Part shown: one piece after another, positions 15,463 to 24,909 of the stretch
Numbering within the stretch: position 1 is the stretch's first letter
Layout: each line of letters starts with the position of its first letter
Source: Dyella_B acidisoli
GTDB lineage: Bacteria > Pseudomonadota > Gammaproteobacteria > Xanthomonadales > Rhodanobacteraceae
DNA length: 64,000 bases
NCBI RefSeq assembly: GCF_049532895.1
Contig: NZ_CP064031.1
Location: 806,001-870,000 of the forward strand
Reading direction: 5' to 3'
The notes under the pieces: model-generated
Databases searched by the model: none
Seen by the model: only the letters and a program-made list of their open reading frames with translations
What the model was told of the DNA's origin: nothing
Made by a program: the position numbers and the translations under genes

Positions 15463-16782
15463 TCAGCTCAGCACTGCAAACGCATTGCGTGTGAGGTTTT
15501 CCGGTTCGTCGTTCGTGCACACCACATCGTCCTCGATGCGGATGCCGCCGTAAGGACGGAATGCGTCCACCTTGTTCCAGTCGATGTCGTTGGCAACCGG
15601 CTTGGCGCGCAGTTCTTCCAGCAACATGTCGATGAAATACAGGCCCGGTTCGATGGTGACGACCATGCCCGGTTCCAACACGCGCGTCATGCGCAGATAC
15701 GGATGACCTTGCGGACGCGGAATGAAGCCGCCGGCCTCATTGACCTGGAAGCCGGCGACGTCGTGCACCTGCAAGCCGATGGGGTGGCCAAGACCATGCG
15801 GGAAGAATGCGGATGTCACGCCAGATTGCACTGCGCTTTCGGCGTTCAGGCGGATCAGGCCATGTTCGCGCAGCACTTCGGCCAGCACATGGTGCGCATG
15901 GATGTGCAGGTCCGCATAGCTCTGTCCGGCCTTTACCTTCGCAGCAAAACCTTGTTGCGCGCGTTCCATGCTGTCGATCAACGCCTGGAATTCCAGATGA
16001 CCCGCTGCTGCATACGTACGCGTGATATCGCTGGCATAACCCGATTTGCTGGCGCCCGCGTCGATCAGGAACGAACGGCTTTGCTTCGGCGGCGTGCGAT
16101 CGAAGTGCGTGTAGTGCAGCACTGCACCGTGTTCGTTGAGGCACACGATGTTCGAGTAGGGCAGCTCTGCTTCGGTCTGGCTGGCGGCGGCGAGGTAAGC
16201 GAGCTGGATACCGAATTCGCTCTCGCCTGCGCGGAAGGCGCTTTCGGCGGCGCGATGTGCGCGCGTGCCAATGCGGCTGGCTTCGCGCATCAGCTCCAAC
16301 TCGTAGGGTGTTTTGTAGCTGCGATGCCAATGGAGGTAGTTGACCACCACTTCGGGATTATTGGCTTCCACACCGTCGATGCTTGGGCATTCCGGCGCAA
16401 TCACGGCGCGTTGGCCTTTCGGCAGCAACGCCACGGCTTCGGCATGCGTGCGCACCGTTGTGATGTCAAACTGATCCACCCAATAGCCACTCGGCGCAGC
16501 CGGCACCACATGCCAGTAATCGCGCGGCTGCACGAAGATCAGCTTTGGCTTGTTGCCGGGGGTATACACCACCCAGCTACCCGGTGTGTCGGTGAGCGGT
16601 AACCAATGACGGAAATGTGGATTGGCGACGAAGGAGTAGTCCTGGTCGTCGAGGAACTTGCGCAGTGGTGTGCTTGCAGCGATCAGCAGATGATCGAAAC
16701 CGCCCAGTGCCAGCGCCTGGTCCGCGCGCTGGCGCAGCGTGGCGATGTGTTGGGCGAACAGGGGGGCGAGATCTTGGCTCAT
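15463..16782 (-). CDS. pepQ: Xaa-Pro dipeptidase
   Basis: M24B metallopeptidase cleaving Xaa-Pro dipeptides. The 439-residue product matches PepQ length and layout: an N-terminal domain (SFVANPHFRHWLPL), then the catalytic domain with LIDAGASKSGYASDITRTYA (two Asp ligands), FFPHGLGHPIGLQVHDV (His), MVVTIEPGLYFI (Glu) and GGIRIEDDVV (Glu). PepQ also has organophosphate-hydrolysing side activity in some species. It is a monocistronic unit and a distant relative of pepP at 6216-7565. Confidence 0.96.
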   Translation of the reverse strand: MSQDLAPLFAQHIATLRQRADQALALGGFDHLLIAASTPLRKFLDDQDYSFVANPHFRHWLPLTDTPGSWVVYTPGNKPKLIFVQPRDYWHVVPAAPSGYWVDQFDITTVRTHAEAVALLPKGQRAVIAPECPSIDGVEANNPEVVVNYLHWHRSYKTPYELELMREASRIGTRAHRAAESAFRAGESEFGIQLAYLAAASQTEAELPYSNIVCLNEHGAVLHYTHFDRTPPKQSRSFLIDAGASKSGYASDITRTYAAAGHLEFQALIDSMERAQQGFAAKVKAGQSYADLHIHAHHVLAEVLREHGLIRLNAESAVQSGVTSAFFPHGLGHPIGLQVHDVAGFQVNEAGGFIPRPQGHPYLRMTRVLEPGMVVTIEPGLYFIDMLLEELRAKPVANDIDWNKVDAFRPYGGIRIEDDVVCTNDEPENLTRNAFAVLS

Positions 16783-16922
16783 GCGACGTTCCGCGGAGGT
16801 GTTGATTCGGGCAGTGTAGCGCGGGTGTACGTCTGTATCAGAGTGCGTTACGGGTGTAGAGGAAATTCATCGATGCGTGCGAGAAATTCAGCATAACCTT
16901 AGAGATGCTTGATCATGCCTAA

Positions 16923-17041
16923 CCGTCATTCCGGCGAAGGCCGGAATCCAGTTAAAAATCGCGTCCGAAGGACACAAAACCGGTTTTGAGTGCTTCGCAC
17001 AACGCATTTAAACTGGATTCCGGCCTTCGCCGGAATGACGG
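16923..17041. repeat. 119-bp long inverted repeat with CCGTCATTCCGGCGAAGG ends
   Basis: Arms of about 30 bp (ccgtcattccggcgaaggccg... and its inverse ...ttcgccggaatgacgg) enclose about 55 bases that include a small palindrome near aaaaccggtttt. It lies upstream of pepQ and downstream of the PilZ gene. The same arm family appears at 7595-7624 and, diverged, at 55758-55835. The rest of the 16783-17125 gap holds no recognisable gene; the pepQ promoter should lie in 16783-16922. Confidence 0.88.
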
Positions 17042-17125
17042 CTAGGAAAGATCCAGTTTCGTGAAAAGTTATGTGCCTAAGTTGGCGCAGGAATGTTTAC
17101 GTATTTCGTGCGTGCGCTAACAACA

Positions 17126-17458
17126 TCAAGGCTGGTGCAGCCAACGCTCCAATTGCGCAGCATCGTTGCTGCCAATGGCGATGATGCGAAATCCGGACCA
17201 GATTTGCCCGGGTGTGGCCGCCGGTTCGTGCCATTGCTCCTGGATACCGACCTCGATGGTCGGCATGTTGCCGTCTCGCGTAGGTAGCGGTAGACAGACT
17301 TGATAAACCGCTTCGCTGCGAGGCGAGTGCTGGCTGATCAGCAGCATGCCGTTGCTGGAGAGATTGCCCACGTGGCCGAGCGACTGGCCGGTGAGCGCAT
17401 CAGTAACGGTGACGACGTAGTTAGGGCGTTTGCGGGGGGCGCGGCGTTGTTCGTTCAT
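17126..17458 (-). CDS. PilZ domain protein
   Basis: 110 residues forming one PilZ domain. Both cyclic-di-GMP binding motifs are present: RRAPR (residues 5-9, RxxxR type) and NLSSNG (32-37, D/NxSxxG). It probably binds c-di-GMP and acts through a partner. Its ATG overlaps the end of the upstream DUF1631 gene by 4 bases, so the partner may be that protein. Confidence 0.9.
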   Translation of the reverse strand: MNEQRRAPRKRPNYVVTVTDALTGQSLGHVGNLSSNGMLLISQHSPRSEAVYQVCLPLPTRDGNMPTIEVGIQEQWHEPAATPGQIWSGFRIIAIGSNDAAQLERWLHQP

Positions 17459-19806
17459 GGGCGGGCCTCTGGCAGCAGTGGCGCAGGACGCCGCAGGTTG
17501 TTGGTGAGTGCGTGCCAGGCGCGGTCGAGGAGGTTTTCATCCTGCGCGGGTATCTCGCGCACGCGACCATCTGCTATCGCATGTGCCAGTTCCTGCAAGT
17601 TCATGACGTCGTTGCGTTGACCACGGCGATTCACGAACAAGCTGTTGCCTGAGATCGGCGAGAACCAGGCCAGCTTTTGCTGTGTGGTTTTGCCAGTGGC
17701 CGGATCGGTGAACTCGAACCAGGTGCCGAATGGCAGTTGTCGCAAATGATTATGGATACGCGCCTCACGCAAGCCGAGTGGTGGCACCACGGCGGCTTGC
17801 GTCGCTTGCGGAGTTTCCTCGGCGCGATGTTCACCCAGACGCTGGCGCTGCTTGAGGCGGATTGCGAGATCGGTCGTGCTGGGTGGATCGGATAGGCGTG
17901 TCGAATGTGTTTTTGCCGCCACTGCTGGTGTCGGCTCTGGTTGCGGAGCGGGTTCGGGGTTTGCTGCTTCGGTAGCGACAGGTTTGGGAATATCGGGTGC
18001 AGCGGGCGTGGAGACGACAGGCGGCGGTGCGTCCACGCTGATCAAGCGTTGTGCGACTTGCTCAGCCTCGTCCGCATGCATGCCAATTTGTTGCAGGCCT
18101 GTTTCCACTTCCTGCTGCAATGCCAAGGGATCATTCACCGGAAACTGGCCGAGCAATTGATCTGTGATGCGCAACTGATGCAGGAAGGCTTCGCTGTGTT
18201 CGTCGTGACGCAGCAGAGTCAGTGCCAGTACGTCTGTCCACGCGCGCTCCAGCAAGGTGCGCAACAGGCCGCGTGGCGATACGATCGCGAAGCGTTCGGC
18301 CATCAGTTCATCGGCGCGTCGACGTGCCTGCTCCAGTCGCTCGCGGCCTTGCATGGCTTCCACGTGGCGACGCTCAGCTGCTTGCGCTTTGCGTACCAGC
18401 TGCATCAGATGGTGGTCGATATCCGCCAGCAGGGTGGTGTAGAGCCCTGCAGAGGGTGGCTCCAGCTGCGCACGTTCCACGAGTTGGCCGAGCTTGGCGA
18501 GCAGTTGGTGATCAGTTTCGCCGTTTGCGCTATGCAGCCAAGTATCAAGGGCTTCGGTCAGCTTGCTCAGCAACTGGCGTGCAGGGTGTTCGCGCTGGTC
18601 AAAGAAATCACGATCGGAGACGGCCAGACGCAACAGCGGCAACTGCAAGTTGCCAAGCAGTGCGTTCGCATCAGGGCCGTGATGCAGCTGCTGGGCAAGC
18701 TGCTCAAACAGCATGGCCACCAATTCCACCGTATCGCCTTGCTCGGGCGTCAACTGCATGCGTGGCGCATCGTGCGGAAGGCCGAGATTCAATTGATATA
18801 TCAACTCCTCCTGGAGGCGTTGCGCACTGCGCAGCTCGCGACTGGTGCGATCGGTGACCTGCACCATGTGCTGTTGCAACGCCGACATGGCTACCTGCAG
18901 TTCGTCAGGTGTGGCTGTGCGCGCGCTTGTGGGCGCGGCTACGCTGGATGGATGCACGCGTTGACGTGCGAGTAAATCGCGCAGCGTTTCGAGCACGGCA
19001 ATCGGTTCGTTGCCGTGTGCGGAACGATGGGGCGCCGTTGTCGACGACGGCGCTGCAGTGGCATTCGGCGAACCGGCGTACGCGGGACCGTTCGCTGGAC
19101 GCGGTACAGTGAATGCGCGCAGCCTTGGGAGAATGCCATCCGCCAGCAGCTTGGCGTTGATGCCTTCGTAGAGCGACACCAGTGTGCGGCCAACGCTGCT
19201 TTCGAATTCCTGGAACAGCAACAGGCGATGTTCGATCGGCAGATCCAGTGGTTCGCTGGCGGCGCGCAGAATACGCGCCATATTTTGCGGGCCGGCTGGC
19301 AGTTGCTTGCCTTCCAGTGGCGGAGCTGCGACGAGCACGGCCAGGCGATAGGAAAGCTCGGACAGAATCGGGCCGTTCTGTGCCTCGCCACGCGCCGCGA
19401 GCTTGTCGAGAGCGGCGGTGAGTTCGTGTTCGGTGCGGTCGAGCAGGGTCAGCGAATGCTGACTCAGCGTTTGCGGAGCTCGCTCATCTTCTTCCTCGCC
19501 CATGCGCTCGAAGCTCGCACGCAATTTGGCGCTGAACGATTGCACGAACGCGGTACGTCCGCGTTGCACCAGATGGCGGCTATCGAAACAGCGCTGCTCT
19601 TCGAGATGATTGCGGGATTGTTCGGCGTAGTCGTAGAGGCGCTTATCGAAGCGGTCCAGGCACAGGCGCAGTGTGGGTTCGGCCCAGTGGTCGCACAGAA
19701 TGCAGGCTGTTTCGATCAGTTTGCGTACGCGCAAGGGCATCCTGCTGAGGTCGGTAGAGCGACCTGCAGGCGCAGACGATGGATACACCCCTGGCTCGAC
19801 ATCCAT
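17455..19806 (-). CDS. DUF1631 family protein
   Basis: 783 residues, largely alpha-helical. The N-terminal part (about 10-560) has the DUF1631 pattern (KLIETACILCDHWAEPTLRL; SFERMGEEEDERAPQTLSQHS). A Pro/Ala-rich linker (about 585-640) leads to a C-terminal module (LPFGTWFEFTDPATGKTTQQ; KLAWFSPISGNSLFVNRRGQ) that resembles a PilZ-like barrel without the RxxxR motif. Function is not established. Coupling to the PilZ gene by a 4-base overlap suggests a shared c-di-GMP-linked role (inference). Confidence 0.85.
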   Translation of the reverse strand: MDVEPGVYPSSAPAGRSTDLSRMPLRVRKLIETACILCDHWAEPTLRLCLDRFDKRLYDYAEQSRNHLEEQRCFDSRHLVQRGRTAFVQSFSAKLRASFERMGEEEDERAPQTLSQHSLTLLDRTEHELTAALDKLAARGEAQNGPILSELSYRLAVLVAAPPLEGKQLPAGPQNMARILRAASEPLDLPIEHRLLLFQEFESSVGRTLVSLYEGINAKLLADGILPRLRAFTVPRPANGPAYAGSPNATAAPSSTTAPHRSAHGNEPIAVLETLRDLLARQRVHPSSVAAPTSARTATPDELQVAMSALQQHMVQVTDRTSRELRSAQRLQEELIYQLNLGLPHDAPRMQLTPEQGDTVELVAMLFEQLAQQLHHGPDANALLGNLQLPLLRLAVSDRDFFDQREHPARQLLSKLTEALDTWLHSANGETDHQLLAKLGQLVERAQLEPPSAGLYTTLLADIDHHLMQLVRKAQAAERRHVEAMQGRERLEQARRRADELMAERFAIVSPRGLLRTLLERAWTDVLALTLLRHDEHSEAFLHQLRITDQLLGQFPVNDPLALQQEVETGLQQIGMHADEAEQVAQRLISVDAPPPVVSTPAAPDIPKPVATEAANPEPAPQPEPTPAVAAKTHSTRLSDPPSTTDLAIRLKQRQRLGEHRAEETPQATQAAVVPPLGLREARIHNHLRQLPFGTWFEFTDPATGKTTQQKLAWFSPISGNSLFVNRRGQRNDVMNLQELAHAIADGRVREIPAQDENLLDRAWHALTNNLRRPAPLLPEARP

Positions 19807-19904
19807 GACCCGAATTCCCCGTGAGTTCCCCGTAAGGCAAGTGTATGCCTGTTCCAGGGCTTCGTCATAGGTTTTGTGAATTAGGTCACATTTTTGGGTG
19901 CTGA

Positions 19905-21068
19905 CTACGCCAGGAAACTTCCGATGACATCATTGAGAAAGCGCTGGCCCAGCGGCGTGGTACGCAGATAACGAGGGTCGTTTTCCAGCCAGCCTTTCTG
20001 GCGGCCCGCGGCGAGGCGGTCGGCGATGTGCTCGGCAGGCAGCCCGGTACGGGCGGCAAAGTCATCCAGCGGGACGCCATCAATCAAGCGCAGGGCATTG
20101 AGCATGTACTCGAACGGCAGTTCATCTGCCGGCACTGACGCGTGGCCACCGACGCGGGCGGGTGTACTGGCGGCTTCGAGATAGGCGTTGGGATGGCGGA
20201 TTTTCCAGCGGCGCAGCACTTCGCCGGTGCCGGTATCGGTGAGCTTGCCGTGTGCGCCGGCGCCAATCCCCAGGTAATCGCCGAAGCGCCAGTAGTTGAG
20301 GTTATGTTCGCAACGTCGGTCGAGTTTGGCGTAGGCGGAAATTTCGTATTGCGCATAGCCGCTTTCGGCCAGTCGTGCTTCGCAGGCTTCCTGGATGGCC
20401 CACGCCGTGTCGTCATCCGGCAGCGGCGGCGGGTGCGCGGCAAATACAGTGTTGGGTTCCAGCGTGAGCTGGTAGTGCGAAATGTGCGCAGGCTGCAGCG
20501 CGACAGCACGCTCCACGTCGTGCAGGGCGCCGGACAGTGTCTGCTCCGGCAGCGCGTACATCAGATCCAGGTTGATGTTTGCCATGCCCGCATCCTGTGC
20601 GGATTTCACCGCAGCTTCCGCCTCGGCTGAAGAGTGGATGCGTCCGAGGCGTTTGAGCTTGTTGTTGTCGAAGCTCTGGATACCGAAGGAAATGCGATTG
20701 ACGCCCGCGGCGAGATAGCCATCGAAACGACCATGCTCGACGGTGCCGGGATTGGTTTCCAGCGTGATTTCGCACGCATCGACGAATGGCAGGCGTGCAC
20801 GGGCGCCGTCGAGAAAACGCGCGATCAGATCCGGCGAGAAAAGGCTCGGCGTGCCGCCGCCGAAGAACACGCTGATGATCGGCCGGCTCTGCAGCGCGTT
20901 GCCGAAGTCGGCCAGGTCGGCGTCCAGGTCGGTCAGCAAGGCATCCACATACGCCGCGTATGGCGGTTCACCCCGAAGGCCATGCGAATTGAAATCGCAA
21001 TACGGGCACTTTTTTACGCACCACGGCATGTGGACGTACAAGGCAAGCGGTGGTGCGATCAGCGACAT
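19905..21068 (-). CDS. hemW: Radical SAM haem chaperone HemW
   Basis: Radical SAM protein that binds haem and passes it to respiratory enzymes; often misannotated as coproporphyrinogen oxidase. The 387-residue product has the cluster motif C17-x3-C21-x2-C24 in MPWCVKKCPYCDFNS, GGGTPS for SAM contact, and the C-terminal HemW wing with GLGQRFLND. It lacks the longer N-terminus of true HemN. It is directly upstream of rdgB (1 base between stop and next gene), forming rph-rdgB-hemW on the minus strand. Confidence 0.95.
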   Translation of the reverse strand: MSLIAPPLALYVHMPWCVKKCPYCDFNSHGLRGEPPYAAYVDALLTDLDADLADFGNALQSRPIISVFFGGGTPSLFSPDLIARFLDGARARLPFVDACEITLETNPGTVEHGRFDGYLAAGVNRISFGIQSFDNNKLKRLGRIHSSAEAEAAVKSAQDAGMANINLDLMYALPEQTLSGALHDVERAVALQPAHISHYQLTLEPNTVFAAHPPPLPDDDTAWAIQEACEARLAESGYAQYEISAYAKLDRRCEHNLNYWRFGDYLGIGAGAHGKLTDTGTGEVLRRWKIRHPNAYLEAASTPARVGGHASVPADELPFEYMLNALRLIDGVPLDDFAARTGLPAEHIADRLAAGRQKGWLENDPRYLRTTPLGQRFLNDVIGSFLA

Positions 21069-21069
21069 C

Positions 21070-21669
21070 TTAGGCGTGCAATTCGGCGATGCGTGCGTGC
21101 AATTTGACCATGGCCTGGCCGCGGTGGCTGAGGCTATTTTTCACGTCGTGGTCCAGTTCGGCTGCACTCAGCGATTGACCGTGCGGCAGGAATAGCGGGT
21201 CATAGCCGAAACCGCGCTCGCCGCGTGGTGCATCGAGTACGCGGCCATGCCAGCGTCCTTCCGCGATGAGCGGCGCGGGATCGTCGGCGTGCCATAGCAA
21301 GGCCAGCACGCTTATGAAGAAAGCACCGCGTTGTTCCGCCGGAACGCCGTCCAGTTCGTGCAGCAGGCGTGCGTTATTGGCTTCCGCGTTGCCGTGTCCG
21401 CCGCTGTATCGCGCAGAGTAGAGGCCGGGGGCGCCGCGTAGATGCATCACGCACAAGCCCGAATCATCCGCGAGAGCGGGCAAGCCGGTGACGTGTGATG
21501 CGTGACGCGCCTTGAGCAGCGCATTTTCGACGAAGGTGAGGCCGGTTTCCTCGGCATCCTCAACACCCAGCTCGGTCTGCGGAATCACTTCGAACGGGCT
21601 ATCGGCGAGCAACTTGTTGAATTCGGCAAGCTTGCCGCGATTACTGCTGGCGAGAACGATGCGTTGCAT
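21070..21669 (-). CDS. rdgB: XTP/dITP pyrophosphatase
   Basis: House-cleaning enzyme that hydrolyses ITP, dITP and XTP to monophosphates. 199 residues with SSNRGKLAEF at the N-terminus, catalytic DDSGLCV, ARYSGG, and C-terminal GFGYDPLFLPHGQSLSAAEL and SHRGQAM. The start MQRIVLASSN at 21669 fits the family; an earlier in-frame Met adds 4 residues. It follows rph by 8 bases and precedes hemW, the conserved gammaproteobacterial order. Confidence 0.96.
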   Translation of the reverse strand: MQRIVLASSNRGKLAEFNKLLADSPFEVIPQTELGVEDAEETGLTFVENALLKARHASHVTGLPALADDSGLCVMHLRGAPGLYSARYSGGHGNAEANNARLLHELDGVPAEQRGAFFISVLALLWHADDPAPLIAEGRWHGRVLDAPRGERGFGYDPLFLPHGQSLSAAELDHDVKNSLSHRGQAMVKLHARIAELHA

Positions 21670-21677
21670 GAAGGCTA

Positions 21678-22406
21678 TCAACCTTGTTCGAGCGCTGCGC
21701 GCTGCAGGCCGATCAATTCGGCGATGCCCTTTTCGGCCAAGTCGACCATGGCATCCATTTCATTGCGCCGGAACGCGTGACCTTCGGCCGTGCCTTGCAC
21801 TTCGATGATGCCGCCGCCGTCGTTCATCACGACGTTCATGTCCGTATCGCAGTTGGCGTCTTCGTCGTAATCGAGGTCGAGCACGGGCATGCCTTGATAA
21901 ACGCCCACCGATACCGCAGCCACTGCGCCGATGATCGGATTGCGGCGAAGGTTCTCGCGCTTCATTACCACGTTCACTGCGTCGACCAGTGCCACGTAGG
22001 CGCCGGTGATGGCAGCGGTGCGCGTGCCGCCGTCGGCCTGGATCACGTCGCAGTCCAGGGTGATCACACGTTCGCCCAGCGACTGGCGATCCACGCAGGC
22101 GCGCAGGCTGCGGCCGATCAGACGCTGGATTTCCATGGTGCGGCCACCCTGGCTGCCACGCGTGGCTTCACGCTGCGTGCGGGTGGACGTGGCGCGCGGG
22201 AGCATGCCGTATTCGGCGGTGACCCAGCCTTCGCCCTTGCCGCGCAGCCAGGGCGGCAAGCGATCTTCGATGCTGGCGGTGCATAGCACGCGCGTGTCGC
22301 CGAAGGCGATCAGCACGGAACCTTCGGCGTGACGGGTGTAGTGACGCTCGATGGTGATGGTGCGCAACTGGTCGTTGGCGCGACCGCTTGGACGGGACAC
22401 TGGCAT
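21678..22406 (-). CDS. rph: Ribonuclease PH
   Basis: Phosphorolytic 3'-5' exoribonuclease that trims tRNA precursors. The 242-residue protein has SGRANDQLRTITIERHYTRH, GKGEGWVTAEYGMLPRAT, the GSQGGRTMEIQRLIGRSLRA phosphate-binding block and DCDVIQADGGTRTAAITGA with catalytic Asp residues. The start MPVSRPSGR at 22406 was chosen by homology; the open frame continues upstream without family resemblance. It is divergent from yicC. Confidence 0.96.
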   Translation of the reverse strand: MPVSRPSGRANDQLRTITIERHYTRHAEGSVLIAFGDTRVLCTASIEDRLPPWLRGKGEGWVTAEYGMLPRATSTRTQREATRGSQGGRTMEIQRLIGRSLRACVDRQSLGERVITLDCDVIQADGGTRTAAITGAYVALVDAVNVVMKRENLRRNPIIGAVAAVSVGVYQGMPVLDLDYDEDANCDTDMNVVMNDGGGIIEVQGTAEGHAFRRNEMDAMVDLAEKGIAELIGLQRAALEQG

Positions 22407-22480
22407 AGGTTTATTGGGCAAGTCAGGACGAGACAGTTTACCATTGACCACTTTCCTTACTGTCCGGACCCCACGTCTCC

Positions 22481-23338
22481 ATGATTCGCAGCATGACCGC
22501 CTACGCGTCCGCCGAAGTGACCACCTCAGTGGGGGCGCTGACATGCGAGTTGCGCGCGGTCAATCACCGCTATCTGGAACTCAGCCCGCGGCTGCCGGAA
22601 GACATGCGCAGTTTCGAGTCTGCGTTGCGCGAACGCATTGCAAGCCGGCTTTCGCGTGGCAAGGTGGACGTGATCGTGCGGCGTGGCGAATCGCGCAGTG
22701 AATCGCTGCAGGTGGACAGCGCGTTGGTGGGCCGCCTGTCCGAACTGGCGCTGGATATGGAAGCGCGCTTTCCGCGCATGCGCATTGAATTCACGGAACT
22801 GTTGCGTTTCCCGGGTGTACTCCAGCACGCGGAGGTGGATCAGGAAGCGCAGCAGGCCACGCTGCTGGACGTGCTCGACCGGGCATTGGAAGCACTGACG
22901 GCCACGCGAGAGCGCGAAGGCACCAAGCTGGCCGATCTTCTGCGCGAGCGACTGGATGCCATCGAGCGCATCGTGGCCGATGTGCGCAGATGGATGCCGG
23001 AGATCCGCACCGCCCTGCGTGCGCGGCTGGAATCGCGCCTGGCCGATTTGAAGCAGCCGGCCGATCCCGGGCGATTGGAGCAGGAGCTGGTGCTGCAAGT
23101 TACGCGTTCCGATGTGGACGAGGAACTGGATCGCTTGAGCACGCATATCGGCGAAACGCGTCGTGTGCTCAGTTTGAAGGAGCCAGTCGGCCGTCGCCTG
23201 GATTTCCTGATGCAGGAATTCAACCGGGAGGCGAACACGCTCGGCTCCAAATCGATCGATGCGCGTACGACCAATGCTGCGGTAGAGCTGAAAGTATTGA
23301 TCGAGCAGATGCGCGAGCAGGTGCAGAACATCGAATGA
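22481..23338 (+). CDS. yicC: YicC family endoribonuclease
   Basis: 285 residues starting MIRSMTAYASAE, the signature opening of YicC/YloC proteins. The N-terminal domain contains LRAVNHRYLELSPRLPE, and the C-terminal DUF1732 region contains RLDFLMQEFNREANTLGSKS. E. coli YicC is an RNA endonuclease that promotes decay of the small RNA RyhB. It overlaps gmk by 4 bases (ATGA), indicating coupling. Confidence 0.95.
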   Translation: MIRSMTAYASAEVTTSVGALTCELRAVNHRYLELSPRLPEDMRSFESALRERIASRLSRGKVDVIVRRGESRSESLQVDSALVGRLSELALDMEARFPRMRIEFTELLRFPGVLQHAEVDQEAQQATLLDVLDRALEALTATREREGTKLADLLRERLDAIERIVADVRRWMPEIRTALRARLESRLADLKQPADPGRLEQELVLQVTRSDVDEELDRLSTHIGETRRVLSLKEPVGRRLDFLMQEFNREANTLGSKSIDARTTNAAVELKVLIEQMREQVQNIE

Positions 23339-23982
23339 GCGCGCATACGTCCAATACTGGCGCTACCGAAGGCACGCTCTTCATGGTTGCCGCGCCCTCC
23401 GGTGCAGGCAAATCTACATTGGTGAACGCACTGCTGGAGCGCGAGCCGAGCATCTCGTTGTCGATTTCGCATACCACGCGTCCACCGCGTCCAGGCGAGC
23501 AGTACGGCCGGCACTATTACTTCGTGGAGCGCACCGAGTTCGAGCGCGAGGTGGTCGAGGGCATTTTTCTTGAACATGCTGAAGTGCATGGCAATTTCTA
23601 CGGCACTTCGCGCAAGACGGTGCAGGATCTACTGCAGCAAGGGCGTGATGTGCTGCTGGAGATCGACTGGCAGGGTGCCGCACAGATACGCAAGGCCAAG
23701 CCCGATTGCGTGAGCGTGTTCATCTTGCCGCCGTCGCGCACGGAGTTGGAGCGGCGCCTGAGAGGGCGCGGCTCGGACAGCGAGGAAGTGATCGAGCGCC
23801 GGCTGCGCAATTCGCGTGGGGAAATCGCCCACGCCCATGAGTTCGACTACATCGTCGTGAACGACCGGTTCGAGGACGCGCTGGATACCCTGCAGGCCAT
23901 TGTGCGGGCGGTCCGCCAGCGCAGCTCGCTGCAATGCCAGCGCCACGAGACCTTGATTCGGGAACTCCTGGCCAATACCTGA
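23335..23982 (+). CDS. gmk: Guanylate kinase
   Basis: ATP-dependent phosphorylation of GMP to GDP. 215 residues with the P-loop APSGAGKST (residues 20-28), the GMP-binding block SHTTRPPRPGEQYGRHYYFV, and the lid with ERRLRGRGSDSEEVIERRL. The start overlaps the yicC stop. In many gammaproteobacteria gmk is followed by rpoZ-spoT; here the mla genes lie between. Confidence 0.97.
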   Translation: MSAHTSNTGATEGTLFMVAAPSGAGKSTLVNALLEREPSISLSISHTTRPPRPGEQYGRHYYFVERTEFEREVVEGIFLEHAEVHGNFYGTSRKTVQDLLQQGRDVLLEIDWQGAAQIRKAKPDCVSVFILPPSRTELERRLRGRGSDSEEVIERRLRNSRGEIAHAHEFDYIVVNDRFEDALDTLQAIVRAVRQRSSLQCQRHETLIRELLANT

Positions 23983-24072
23983 ACTCGAAATTCGGATCAT
24001 TACTGTACCGGGCCGGATAGCATTAGGCGCCCAGTTCAGTTAACTTTTGCACTTTCCCCTCATCCCCTTGCC

Positions 24073-24909
24073 ATGACCGAGACCGTCCAAGCCCAACCTG
24101 AGGATCGTGCCCTGGTGCGCATCCGTGGCCTTACCACGGTGCTCAACGGCAAGACCGTGTTCGACAAGCTGGACCTGGATATCCCGCGCGGCAAGGTGAC
24201 GGCCATCATGGGGCCCAGCGGCACCGGCAAGACCACCCTGCTCAAGCACATCACCGGACAAATGCGTGGTGCTGCCGGCGAAGTGTGGGTGGATGGGTTC
24301 AACGTGTCGAAGTTGTCGCGCTATGCCCTGTTCGAGCTGCGTGAGCGTATCGGTTATCTGTTCCAGAACTCCGCGCTGCTTACCGATTTCGACGTGTTTG
24401 AGAACGTGGCGTTCCCGCTACGTCAGCACACAAAGCTTCCGGAAGTGCTGATCCGCAACATCGTGCTCACCAAGCTGCAGGCGGTGGGTTTGCGTGGTGC
24501 GGCCTCGCTGATGCCTGCTGAACTTTCCGGCGGCATGGCGCGACGCGTGGCGTTGGCGCGCGCGATCGTGTTCGATCCCATGCTGATCCTCTATGACGAA
24601 CCGTTCGTAGGCCTGGATCCGATCGCGCTCAATCAGGTGCTGAAACTTATCCGCACGCTCAACGAGACGCTGGGCATTACCAGCGTGCTGGTGGCGCACG
24701 AGTTGGAGGCGATCAAGCAGGTGGCCGATCACATCTATCTGATCGCCAACGGCAAAGTGGTGGCGCAGGGCGATCCCAAGACCATCGACCATGACGGTTC
24801 GCCATGGACGCGCCAGTTCTTCGGTGGCGATGCGGATGGTCCGGTACCGTTCCAGTATCCGGCCGGCGATTACGCGCAGGCCCTCGGTTTCAAGCAGGGC
24901 GCAGCATGA
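24073..24909 (+). CDS. mlaF: Mla transporter ATPase MlaF
   Basis: Cytoplasmic ATPase of the MlaFEDB inner-membrane complex, which moves phospholipids between the inner membrane and MlaC. 278 residues with Walker A GPSGTGKTT, Q-loop LFQNSALLTDFDVFENV, the LSGGMARR signature typical of MlaF, and Walker B LILYDEPFVGLDP. It is the first gene of mlaFEDCB and overlaps mlaE by 4 bases. Confidence 0.95.
   Translation: MTETVQAQPEDRALVRIRGLTTVLNGKTVFDKLDLDIPRGKVTAIMGPSGTGKTTLLKHITGQMRGAAGEVWVDGFNVSKLSRYALFELRERIGYLFQNSALLTDFDVFENVAFPLRQHTKLPEVLIRNIVLTKLQAVGLRGAASLMPAELSGGMARRVALARAIVFDPMLILYDEPFVGLDPIALNQVLKLIRTLNETLGITSVLVAHELEAIKQVADHIYLIANGKVVAQGDPKTIDHDGSPWTRQFFGGDADGPVPFQYPAGDYAQALGFKQGAA

Noticed and set aside
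17905..18975. 356-codon plus-strand frame inside the DUF1631 gene
   Set aside because: Antisense shadow; Cys/Gln-rich without family resemblance, whereas the minus-strand frame is continuous over 783 codons with domain structure.
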